A stretch of DNA of 64,000 nt from Xiphias gladius (taxonomy: Eukaryota; Chordata; Actinopteri; Istiophoriformes; Xiphiidae): assembly GCF_016859285.1 (NCBI RefSeq), contig NC_053409.1, positions 25,470,476-25,534,475 of the forward strand, given 5' to 3'. The translations under genes were made by a program, and so were the position numbers. Below are positions 46,688 through 56,572 of the stretch, piece after piece. Positions within the stretch are counted from its first letter, which is position 1. Each line of letters starts with the position of its first letter. A model generated the notes under the pieces. It saw only the letters and a program-made list of their open reading frames with translations. It was not told the DNA's origin and searched no databases.

Positions 46688-46786
46688 ATTTTCTGATGCT
46701 TTATTGACCAAATGACGAATCAGTCATTCACAAAAGTAACCGGCAGATTAATCGATAATAAAAATAATCGGTAGCTGCAGCTCTGA
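46688..46786 (-). repeat. AGGGCTGCAAC-family repeat, terminal fragment
   Basis: It contains cattttctgatgctttattg, gcagattaatcgataataaa and aataatcggtagctgcagct. Confidence 0.75.
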
Positions 46787-46974
46787 TTTCAGTAATCTAT
46801 GAACCATAAAACCCCTCTGTTCCCCAATTATTTCAGTAGGGAAAATGGAAAGATAAAAGTCGCTTTTTTGGTTCCAAGGCCAGAGAGACAGTACAGGCTG
46901 TACAGGGGTACAACTGGGAAAATGCCCATCACAGTTATTCCAGTCTTTAAATAGCTTCTTTTGTAAAACTTGCA

Positions 46975-47060
46975 AAATCCAAAAGTATTAATTTTACTAC
47001 AATTTAAGGCAAAGAAAAGCAGCAAATCCTAAGTTTTGAGAAGCTGGAAACAAAACGGTG
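46975..47060 (+). repeat. AGGGCTGCAAC-family repeat, internal fragment
   Basis: It contains aaatccaaaagtattaattt, gcaaagaaaagcagcaaatc and gagaagctggaaac. Confidence 0.65.
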
Positions 47061-48795
47061 GCAAAATGTGGTCCTGGAGTCACCTACTGTAGCGGGAACT
47101 ACTACTACAAAATAAAGGGCCAGTTCGAAGATGGGTGGGGTCCGACCCATGAGCACTGGGTACCCATGTAGTAACGTCATAATAACAACTCGGTGCTCTT
47201 GGGTCGGAACGTCGACGGGCGTCGCAGCTGGTGTGATCCCATCACTAGATGACCTCGACTTTTTTAGCCTATATTTGTTTACATTTTCAAAAGTGAAGAA
47301 CACCGATTTAGCTATTGACAGTTCCTTTTGCTACGTACCATCGGATCTACCGACAAGTGCATTATCTCATAATTATGAGAACTGAAAGTCACGATGAGAC
47401 AAGGTGTCCATTTTTTTTTTTTTTTTTTTGCCTTTTGGGAAATTCAAGTCACTTCTATAGACACTGAGTGTCTGAGATTTTTTTTTTTGTTAACTCCCAA
47501 ACTATTAAAAGAAAAACAAGGAAAGGGAAAGTCAAGACAAAAAGCTGCTTAAATATGTGCGCAGAAAACACACAACACAGTACAGATTGGGTTAACATGA
47601 CATAAGTGCGTTATGGACTGGTTGTAGTTAATGATACTGCAAGTTAACAGCCCAGTTTTCTTTAGTTTGGGAACTTTTTCTACGACGCTACGAAAATGCG
47701 GTTTTCAGGCTTTTTGCTTTGTCTGTTCCTGCAATATTTTTTTTTTAATTAAAAAAATGACTGTAGAATTTATTTATTCACAACTTATTAGCAGCATTAT
47801 ATAAATTATATAAATTAGCAGCATTAAATTCTGCAGTGTGGAAGCCATGCAAAACCAAAAATGAGCTTTGCAGGAAGACTTGAAAGATTGCTTATTTTTT
47901 TATAGTACTTGTGTATTTTTTTTAATTGTTTGTTTTGTTTTTTTTTAAGCCAAAAGGTCACGATTTTAAGGATAACTGTTAGTATGCCGAAAGATATGAA
48001 GTGAAATCTTAAAATGTTGTGTATTATTTATAAATGCAATGATTTTGAATTAAAAGAGAACAATTTATTCAATATGGTATTTTCTACTTTGTTCATTGTT
48101 ACTTTGTTTCCTTGTACAGTTTTTTTAAAGTATTTTTTTCAGTTCATCAACTGATTCTATTCTCACGTTAGATGTTAAATCAGACCGAACCACCTCTGCT
48201 AGTAAAGATGAATGTTTTCATTTTCTAGCACTTAAAATCCATATGATCAGAGAAATGTTGCTCTGAACGGTTGTTTGTTAGTTGAGTGATTAACTTCATT
48301 TTGCTGATGAATTCATTAAAAGTGACTCAAATCAACTGTGGTCTTCTCTTTGACGGCATCTGTCGTACAACTTTCTTATAAAAAAAAAATACTGCTGTGG
48401 TTTTAAATTACTCAATGAATAAAATTAACACGTTTTATTTGACCAAACATAGTTATTAATGTCAACTTTTTTTCAACTATACAGTATAAACAATATGAAC
48501 AAAAGATAAAGTCTGTTAAGTTGTTAAGAGAATGAAGACAATTTCAAACGCCGGCATGTTAACATAATTACTGATGCAACCACTGAGGATTTGTATCAGT
48601 TACTTTCCTTATTGTCAACAAATCCCACGTGCAGATCCCAACACTGAATGTCTCCTACCAACAAATACTGTGTCTCCAAAGCCGGATGTCTCTGATTCCT
48701 CTGAGCCGCAGAGCCCCATCGTTGTACGGGAACTATTAGAAACACATCAGTGAGCCGCACTGTTGCACTGGGCGACATGTCCCGTCATCACCATG

Positions 48796-48796
<1 letters not shown>

Positions 48797-48828
<32 letters not shown>
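48797..48828. repeat. (AC)n microsatellite
   Basis: About 16 AC units. Confidence 0.95.
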
Positions 48829-48831
<3 letters not shown>

Positions 48832-49361
48832 GTGGATTATTCTGACTCAGTCGCACACGCACACACAACGTCCTGCTGCCTCAAATGTGAGGTGAGGTGT
48901 TTTTTTTATAATTCACCAACGGAGAACCAATGTGGTCAGAGCACAGAGCCACAGGCAGGGTAGGGACGTCTTAAAGTACTGAGAGACGGACAAACACAGT
49001 GTTGGTTGGTGACAATGTGGAAAATAAAGAATAACAGCAGACGTATCCTGTAAGTGTATGTTTTCTGTGTTTCTTTACATATTTTGGAGACATCCCTGAA
49101 AACACGCGTGTCCTTGCGTTAACATTGCATAATTGTTTTTTGATTTAAAAAGAAACTGCAAGAACGTTCCCAGTGCACCAATGATTCTTTTGAGGAACTC
49201 GGGAACCCGCATTTGGTCCGGACGAACCAGTGACTAAACTTAGTTACTGTAATTACTAGCTCAGGGGTAGAACCTTCGGAGGTTGCATCTGAAACACGGA
49301 TGCTGTGGCAACTGCAACGCGAGCACAGGTTCCTTCACAAAACAAGGAAGTACTCTAGCGT

Positions 49362-49608
49362 AGGGCTACAACTTATTTTGCCAATTATTTTATATATAAG
49401 TGATTAATCGATTAGTCTATAACATGTTAAACAGAAAAAATGGCATTCACAGTTTCTGAGAGCTCACAGTGTTGTCTTCACCTCACATTTGAGAAGCAGA
49501 AACCAGAGAATATTTAGCATTTTGGTTTGAAAATGATTAGTTGATCACCAAAACAGTTGCTGATTCATTTTCTCTCCATCAATTAATCGACTGATCATTG
49601 CAGCTCTG
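49362..49608 (+). repeat. AGGGCTGCAAC-family repeat, both ends present
   Basis: It starts agggctacaacttattttgc and ends ttaatcgactgatcattgca gctct, with an internally shortened body (cacatttgagaagcagaaac). Confidence 0.8.
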
Positions 49609-49975
49609 CTCTAGTATCTTCATTAATTAGGACATTTCTTATTGTTTACTTACATTTAAAAAAAAATTGGGCTTTGTTGTCGGCCTCCTGACTAGCTTGT
49701 AAAAGAGGGAGCGAAGGAGCAGCCAGTGAATCCAACTCAAACATCGGTGCCACTGGACAGTAAATAAACACAACAACAGGATCATGATGACTTTTGGCTG
49801 TTTTCACATGTGTGACCTTTGTGCTTGAAAACGTCAATGTCCTTTTTTTAATCATCGTCTTCAAAGGTTCTTCATAAACCGTTGAAAAGTGGTTTCAGTT
49901 CCTAGTTTCTGATTTGAGTTCTTCTGGTTAGTTCCTGGAATCTTTTGGTTGAAAAGGCTATTGAAGAGTTTCCCG

Positions 49976-49981
49976 TTTATT
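49976..49981 (-). terminator. Candidate poly(A) signal for the DTD2-like gene
   Basis: TTTATT on plus is AATAAA on minus, about 225 nt downstream of the DTD2-like stop codon. Confidence 0.3.
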
Positions 49982-50205
49982 AACTGAAATGTAGATCTAT
50001 CTGCAGAAGATCTTTATATAAGCAATTAGCACGAGAACCTTCACACAGAAAACAGCTTGATAAGGAGTTGTAGAGGTTGTAGTGCAAACACATAAGGGAC
50101 CTAAATGGATGCTAAACACGTGTTCTCAAGGTAAGAATGGACTCAAGTTCAGCAGATTCAGATTCAATGGACGTCCCACATCCCGCCCTGATGTTCGGGT
50201 GTACC

Positions 50206-50498
50206 TCAGAACTCCAGCAGGAGTGTCGGCGGCTCCACGGAGGTCAGGACCATCTCTTTTTTCTGTCCGCGGACTCCCTGCTCCGCCTTCACGCCCGCCT
50301 TCGTGCACCTCACGGAGCCCAGCGTGAGCTCTCTGCAGGCGAACACCAGGTTTGAGAGGAGCTGAGCGCCCCACCACGGCTCGCACCCGCCTTTATACTC
50401 CATCCTTCTCTTGTGCACCGGCTCCCCGAGCAGAGAGTCCCGGGCGATAAATAAAACGCTCCCAGGAAGGTCGAGAACTGACACTGAGTGCCCGGTGT
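50206..50498 (-). CDS. DTD2-like exon D (start uncertain)
   Basis: It encodes SVSVLDLPGSVLFIARDSLL and continues in one open frame to LLLEF and TGA. At the position equivalent to DTD2 exon 3 (50528) the frame reads V-stop-stop-P-L-N-F. Acceptors AAAAAG before 50498 and CACTCAG before 50483 both restore phase 1 and avoid the stops, at the cost of about 10-15 residues. Confidence 0.55.
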
Positions 50499-52164
50499 CT
50501 TTTTGGAAAAAGTTTAGTGGTCATCAGACTGTTGGCTGTTGGGAGGATCACGGAAAAAGACAAACTCACTGCATTAACACTGATTTTTAATTCAATAACT
50601 CACCTGCTTAGACAGCAAAGAAATTCAGACTGCCATTAACAATAAACTAACCTATAGAGAATGAAATGAGGAAATGTATTCACCAAGCACAACTCATTCT
50701 AAATAATGTGATGAGGTAGCAGTGTGCAGAAAACCGGCAATCAGACCTGCGTACACTCATAACGGCTTAGAAAATGAAATTAGGTAAATAAATCGCTCAC
50801 CTGCCTCATAGTCCTCACCCGAAACTCGAAACATTTTGCTGATAGTGAAAGCAAATCTCTTGTCTACTCAGAGGAAACGTGCTGCTGACTCTTAAAGGAT
50901 CAGTCAACTTTTCTAAAGGTCTTGTTTGATTAAAATGTGTAATGTGTTTACTTGACAGTTTCACGAGTCCATAAAAATCATCAGCCCGTCACTTGCATCC
51001 ATGCAAGGACTCTCAAATTTTCCTTCACTAAGTTGCGTCTAACTATCAGTTTGCATGTATCTGGCGACTAGATCGTTTCCTGCGATGACAGGAGATCCTG
51101 ACATTTTGCCACACTGAGGCCTGCAGAGCAGCAGGACATCTCACCCATTTCGTACGTGACGTCTGCGGCGGCTCCATGGCAAAAGCAGACATTCACAACC
51201 ATTCCCGCCCGGATCTGAGGACAGGGAGGCAGGATGAAGATGTGCGTCCGGAGCAGCATTCAGCACGGCGTACCTATTGATGCCAAGGGGCATCACACAA
51301 GTCAGAAATTTCCAAATTCAAACACATCAGGGCTTGCAATTCTTTTGTTTTTGTTTTAACCCTGGAAACTGCCTCAATGTATGAATTGTACTGTACAGTA
51401 TAAATACAGTTGCCTCACCTCACCAGTGACATGTCCACAATTACTGTCCACGGTTTAACAGCAGGTACAGAGCTGGGGCCAGAAGGCAATTAGTTTAGCT
51501 TAGCAAAAAGCCTGTCTGGCCAAAGTTAAAAAATACACTTACCAAGATCTCTAAAGCTAAAGCTCACTAATTCAAAAATTATATAAATCATATCTTTTTT
51601 ACCGGTACTCGGACAGAAACAATTTGTAGTTTTGGGACGATTTAGAAGCCTGAAACTATTTTTTGACGGTCCATCATTAGGAAAAAATATCCATCCGCCC
51701 AGTGCTCCTGTGCAGCATCTCTGGCTATAGCTCGCAATTGCATGGCAATGGTTGTCAAGATATTTCACTTCAAACCACGGTGTTGGACCGACAGAACAGC
51801 AACCATCCATAGGTCACTAAAGATGTAAGATAAATTAACAAAAAAAAAAACCAAACAAACAAACCAACACACCCACCTCGGCCCACTGTGCGTCAGCCCC
51901 GTCCAGGGCTGGTTTGAGCTTAACCTTCGCCTGACCGCACTGCTGGATGATGGTCCGGGCCTGAAGCCTCCTGGGCCTCTGAAAGACGGCTGGGCTGCTC
52001 GTACACACATACACAGTTGTCAGCACACATGTAGTATTACCACAATAACTGCTAACACTATTTAGACACATTAAATAACTAAGAAATTATTAAAGAGGCC
52101 AGTTAAAGGAAAGCAGACTCACCAAAAAGGTCATTTTTTTTGAGTCAGTAGCACTTGGTGGCAT
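50206..52164 (-). CDS. Diverged DTD2 paralog (possibly degenerate)
   Basis: Three minus-strand exons mirror canonical DTD2 located 6 kb away. Exon B (51978-51877) encodes ARTIIQQCGQAKVKLKPALD, matching [20 protein letters not shown]. Exon C (51214-51145) is 70 nt like DTD2 exon 2 and encodes IRAGMVVNVCFCHGAA, matching [16 protein letters not shown]. Exon D ends in LLLEF against DTD2 LMEF. Splice phases are conserved. Both tRNA deacylase signatures are changed: PQATL is ARDSL and TNGPYTH is SVEPPTL, so ancestral catalysis is unlikely. Using the exon at 52164-52123 as the start and the acceptor before 50498 gives about 168 residues, near the DTD2 length of 167. Two TGA codons occur where DTD2 exon 3 would begin. 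It could be a neofunctional gene or an early pseudogene with intact frames. Confidence 0.6.
51145..51214 (-). CDS. DTD2-like exon C
   Basis: 70 nt after CCTGTCCTCAG, donor GTGAGA. It has the same length and phase as DTD2 exon 2 and encodes IRAGMVVNVCFCHGAAADVT and YEM. Confidence 0.75.
51877..51978 (-). CDS. DTD2-like exon B
   Basis: 102 nt after CGTCTTTCAG, phase 0, donor GTGGGT. It corresponds to DTD2 exon 1 and ends at the same point in the protein (AQWAE against AEFVQ). An alternative acceptor 18 nt further in would remove RPRRLQ without changing the frame. Confidence 0.65.
52123..52164 (-). CDS. Possible 5' exon of the DTD2-like gene (short-start model)
   Basis: ATG at 52164 opens MPPSATDSKKMTFL and ends at a strong donor GTGAGTC in phase 0, which fits the phase 0 acceptor before 51978. 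The same frame stays open upstream to 52863, so the true start may be further right. Confidence 0.4.
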
Positions 52165-52863
52165 ACCTGTCCACCTCAGGACGGGGTTTGGTTGTGTGTC
52201 CTGGTACAGAGCTGGTGATGGTGAAGACGGGCCAGAGTTTGGTGCTCGGGGCCACCACAGGCTCCAGGCCTCAGCTGGAGCTCCTTGTAACCAAAGAGAC
52301 TGCCTCCAGGTATCTGCTCCTCCATGGTTCTTGGGTTGTGTCGATATTTGGGATTTGCACCGGGTCTTTAGTCGAGGATGAATTTGTTTCCTTGTGGCTT
52401 GTGGAAGTTGGGATTTTGCTGGGAGGTCGGCTGAAGGATGTGGCTCTCTGAGGGGCTGGTTTACACCCTGGACTTTGGCGTAGCGTTGTGTTCTGGCGCT
52501 GCCCTGAGAGTCACTTGTTTCTTTCTGGTCTTGAGGTTGTGTCTGTTCCTCTGGCTGAGGTTTTACCTGAATCTGGACGCCGCTTTGACTCTCACGCTGA
52601 CTGTCAGAGCCGTTTTTCTCCTTCTGGACTTCAGACCGCAGACAGTTCCCTCTCTGGACAGGCCAGAGGCTGGTGACAAAGGCGATGTTGGGAGACCTAG
52701 GCTGGAGGATGATGGGAGATCTGGGCTGAAAGCTGACGGGAGTTCTTAGATGAAGAAGGACGGGAATTCTGGGCTGAGGGATGATGGGAGTTGCAGGCCA
52801 GGGGGACACAGGGTTCTCGTAGGATTGAGAGTCACAACGGTTAAATAATCTGAAGAGAAGCAA
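52124..52863 (-). CDS. Uncharacterised Pro/Gln/Ser-rich open frame
   Basis: With the 34 further codons down to its stop at 52090, this minus-strand frame is 257 codons long, among the longest stretches in the window not explained by a repeat array or a gene. Near its start it carries four or five imperfect 10-11 residue units of the type SP-I-I-L-Q-P-R, encoded by roughly 30-bp tandem repeats. It continues as a Gln/Ser/Lys-rich, probably disordered stretch. It ends in phase 0 at the strong donor next to 52123, compatible with splicing into the DTD2-like exons. A pyrimidine-rich acceptor (CTTCTCTTCAG) lies near its 5' end. I recognise no domain. It may be an N-terminal extension of the DTD2-like protein or a chance frame. 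Confidence 0.3.
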
Positions 52864-53447
52864 CAGACAACGGAAGATCTGTCTCGAACGTGGGACAGGT
52901 TACCAGATTGCAGACGGTGTAAGACGTTATAGCAGGTGTGTAGTATGTTTGTGTGTTGAATATGCCGTTCTGCTGGCTGAAGCTGAGGAACCCACCACTC
53001 TGTCCTCTGAATGTGTCCCCGACACCCCGCCACCTTTGTCAACATCACCACCAGCATCGACCTCGTCATCCTTCTCGCTGCCAATAAACCGACAGAGGCA
53101 GAGAGAATAAGAAGGCACACACTTTTTCAAACCACGTGAATGGGTCACTGCTATTATAGCTACTAGTTATCCTACTATTATTACTTGTATTTCAACTACT
53201 TCGGCTTATTTCAAAACTACTGCTGCTGCTACTAAACCTAAAGAAACTATCGCTACCGTCACTACGTACTAATCGCTATGTGTTAGTGTTGCTGACACCG
53301 CTGAAGTTACCGGCATCAATACTACTCCTGCTCCAATTACTACCACACCTACTGTTACTGCTTCTACTGGTTTAGCTATAACAAGACACCTTCTCGTCTT
53401 TGCTTGACGATCAAAACACAGCGTTTCTACAGCACCGAAAGCGCTGT

Positions 53448-53812
53448 AGAGCTGAAACGATCAGGCGATTAACTGATTAGACAATGGACAGAAAACTAAT
53501 CTGCGCCTAATTTAATAATCGATTAATTGTTTTCAGTCATTTTCCCAAGCAAAAATGCCAACCATTCTCTGGTTCCTGCTCCTCAAATGTGAGAATTTGC
53601 TGTTTTTTCTTTGTTGTATATAACGGTAAGTTAAAATATCTTCTGATTTTAGAAATAAGAAAAGTGAAGACCACTACTGTGGCCTCTGAGAAAATGTGAA
53701 TGCCATTTTTTCCCACGATTTTTCAACATCATTTACTAACATGGACTAAACGATGAATTGATTCATCGGGAAAATAACTGGAGGATTAATCAATAACTGA
53801 AAATGAAAAAGG
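53448..53812 (-). repeat. AGGGCTGCAAC-family repeat, nearly complete
   Basis: It starts agagctgaaacgatcaggcg and continues through gcaaaaatgccaaccattct, ctcaaatgtgagaatttgct and aggattaatcaataactgaa. Confidence 0.8.
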
Positions 53813-55138
53813 TCATAAGTTCCCTGAAGTGTTGTATTTCAATATATCACTGTGTGGTACATCAGTTTTTCCCCAGAGTCTTTCAACCAAAACTCCAGTT
53901 TCCGTGCGTTATTTTTCAACGGGACAGGTCCAATGGACACCTGGATGTCTTTCACTTCATCTAAATGTACACATACATTCTCCAAAGCAATAAATTCCAT
54001 TGGTGGCTAAAGGCGACGCTTGGCGCTGTGCAGATTTACGCTAGCAGCGGCAAACTTTGCACGTTCCGGTAGGGGAACTTTCAAAATAAAAGTTGTCATT
54101 TGTTTAAAAATATATCCGCGATGTGTTTTCAAGTTGTTGTTCTTTTTTAAACCTTATTTACAGTGACTGAAACCACAGGAAGCGATGCAGAAGAAGTACG
54201 TATTAAAATCGTCTAAAATTAACTAAAATGACCATCACAAAAATCATGACATATTAAACTATATTACTATATTATCATGACTTGTACATATTTATTTATT
54301 GTCAACTGAAGTAGCCTTTTCTGACATTTCCTATATCACACAAACTGCTTTGAACTCTTTAGAGTGAAACTGTTATTTTTACGTGGCCCTTTTACCAAAA
54401 GTACCCAGTAATTTATATTTTTTATGATTTTTTTTTTTCAGTTTGTGCCTTTATTTAGACGGAAATGTGCCGCTCGCTTGACACATTGACGGTTTTGGTG
54501 CGGGTGGGGAAAGCTGCCGTAACCCCAGGTTACTGAATGGCGTTTCCGTTTCTGTTTCCGTTTCCTGAACCACGGCTGAGCGCCCCCTGCTGTCCCGGAG
54601 GGGGACAGGAAACAGTGGATTAGGTCGTGATTTAAAATGCCTCCGTTTCTTCGAGGCTCACAGGGGGGGGGTCGCTGCATCGGCCTTTAACGTGATGCTG
54701 CAGTAAGTTAGGTGAAGCTTGTATTTTTATTTTAATGTACTGTGCTTCAGAAAAGTGTGTGTTTTAATGCCTTGCTTAAGTGTTTTTTTCCCTTCTTCAT
54801 AGTGTTCCCCTTTCTGTTGGAGTGACTTCCCTGTTGGTTTGTGCAAAACTATTTTCCTGCCATTTTTTTTTTTTTAAATTATCTTTGCCAGGACTATCAT
54901 GGAATTTGATTTCATTTTTTTTTTAATTTCTCAAAAGACCATCCTGGTTGAAAAAGAATAAAAAAATACACCACGTTTTGTTTTGTTCTGCGAGCTTGAC
55001 CAACTGTGTTGCAGGGTGAAAACTCTGCAGGATCATTATTATGGGCCGCAGGAAAGATGCATTGGCACAGAGGGGCTGTGATCAGCACCACAAATTTAAA
55101 AAGAAGAAAAAAAACAAAAAAACAAACCATATTAGCTT

Positions 55139-55440
55139 CACCAAATACACCATTTGGCCCAAAGTATGTGGACGGCCCAGCCGCCCATGTGTGATTGCTG
55201 CGCACGTGATTCCAACAACATGCGCGTTCATCAGCTGCTGTAACGCTGGATGCTGTTCTTCTGGTTTCGGTCTTTCCACCAGATGCCGGACCTGGCTGTG
55301 TGGCGAGCGCGTCCCAGTGAGCTCTGCTAAACCTCCACACACGCTTGCGGTCTCGACGGCCTCCGGGGTATTAGGGATTGGATTTGGATCTCCCTGCAGC
55401 GGAACCAGCGACAACAGGCCCGGACCACTATTCGTCCTCC
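55139..55440. mobile_element. Degenerate DNA-transposon fragment
   Basis: It reads accatttggcccaaagtatg tggacg at one end and later ttccaccagatgccgg and acctggctgtgtgg. This matches the remembered end of a common fish cut-and-paste transposon carrying ggccaaaagtatgtggac termini. It is strongly mutated. Confidence 0.5.
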
Positions 55441-55573
55441 TCTGTTAAACCTAGAATTGGCACATTAATGCACTAAGCAGGTTCTCGGTTTTATGATATT
55501 TCATTTGTTGCCCTCTACCTAAAAGTATGTACACGGGTGAGTTTGTGTCTATGTGCATGTATGACTCATGGAG

Positions 55574-55574
<1 letters not shown>

Positions 55575-55621
<47 letters not shown>
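55575..55621. repeat. (GT)n microsatellite
   Basis: About 22 GT units directly upstream of the second 61-bp unit. Confidence 0.97.
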
Positions 55622-55624
<3 letters not shown>

Positions 55625-55680
55625 GGCAACGGTCACATATTGGTAAAAGACGATAAATAAATACCGGTCGAGACGGAGTG
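55620..55680 (+). repeat. 61-bp unit, copy 2
   Basis: Identical to 911-971 except at one position, in the same orientation and again immediately after a GT tract. Sequence beyond gagacggagtg is unrelated to that beyond copy 1. Confidence 0.9.
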
Positions 55681-55794
55681 TTCACATGTATCCATGTGTA
55701 TCTACTCTTGTTGTGTTGTCTGTGCCCTGGATACCTCCCTGCGTTGCGCAGAAGAAAATAATAACCTAGGCTTAAGGTAAGTGGAGGTTTTTTT

Positions 55795-55800
55795 TTTATT
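55795..55800 (-). terminator. dtd2: Candidate poly(A) signal for DTD2
   Basis: AATAAA on the minus strand about 450 nt beyond the DTD2 stop codon. Confidence 0.3.
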
Positions 55801-56249
55801 ATTGCACTGGAATCCACTGCTGCTAATGCACGTGATCATGACTGCAAACTTGAACCTGGTAGTCTTCTCCTACATTCTGCATTTTTCTAGCAGCTGTTCT
55901 CCTACTGCAGAGTTCACAAACGCTTTGAGGCCTTGCGACCGCATTTTTAAGACTTCAGATCCTCGGGATTCTAGGGTTTTATGTTGCCGTGCACATTTGA
56001 GAATGCAGTTTTGTCTGCTTACTCACGTCTTGGGGGGGGGGGGGGGTTCAAAAACAGTGACATATTCCAAGTCTGTGTCATTTGTTTTTAATCAAAAATA
56101 TCAATGCATTAGTCTTAGAAAACACCAGAGACTGTCTCTAGCCTTGTTGGTAGATATTTAGACATTAATTAACAGGCAACTTTCAACCTCAACAGTGGAA
56201 ATAGATGTGTGAGCTAAACTCAAAGTTTTATCTCTACTTTCCCACCAGT

Positions 56250-56572
56250 TCAGAACTCCATCAGATGTGTGTATGGCCCATTGGTGTCGAGTTTCAGCAC
56301 TTGTCTGTTTCCATACGTCCCGTGTTTCACCGTCACTTCAGCCCCGCTCCCGGCGGCGGCGGCGAGTTCCCTCTCACACAGAGACACAAAGGTGCCGTAC
56401 AGCCGCAGCCCGTCCTCCTTGCCGATGTTGTTGTGGTACTGCATGGCCCTGCCTTTGGCCTTCCCGCCCAGCGTGGCCTGAGGGACGATCAGCAGGCTCC
56501 CGGGAAGCTCCAGCACCGACACCAGCTTCCCCGAGTCGGACTCACACAGCCGCACGTTCAACAGAGTGGACA
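56250..56572 (-). CDS. dtd2: DTD2 exon 3
   Basis: 323 nt after TTCCGTCCAG, from [16 protein letters not shown] to THLMEF and TGA. It contains both active-site motifs. Confidence 0.97.

Larger units (their letters stand above)
46358..50205. other. Interval between the F-box gene and the DTD2-like gene
   Basis: The two genes converge here, so this contains both 3' UTRs. AATAAA occurs at 47111 on the plus strand and again later, so the F-box mRNA end is uncertain. The rest is A/T-rich with three AGGGCTGCAAC-family copies, a poly(T) run at 47413 and an AC microsatellite at 48797-48828. No coding sequence is apparent. Confidence 0.65.
52864..56249. other. Interval between the DTD2-like gene and DTD2
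   Basis: It contains an AGGGCTGCAAC-family repeat (53448-53812), a DNA-transposon fragment (55139-55440), a GT microsatellite with the 61-bp unit (55575-55680) and the DTD2 3' UTR. ORFs on the minus strand at 52746-53148 are acidic or Leu-rich in competing frames. One might be an upstream exon of the DTD2-like gene, but I cannot choose a frame. Confidence 0.55.

Noticed and set aside
50499-50530. Selenocysteine recoding of the TGA codons in the DTD2-like gene
   Set aside because: Two adjacent TGA codons, no known selenoprotein in this family, and simpler alternatives (shifted acceptor or decay) exist. I looked for no SECIS structure in detail.
52746-53148. Additional minus-strand ORFs upstream of the Pro/Gln-rich frame as exons
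   Set aside because: Two frames compete, each with a plausible acceptor (TTTATTGGCAG), and neither gives a convincing phase into 52863. Left as undetermined.
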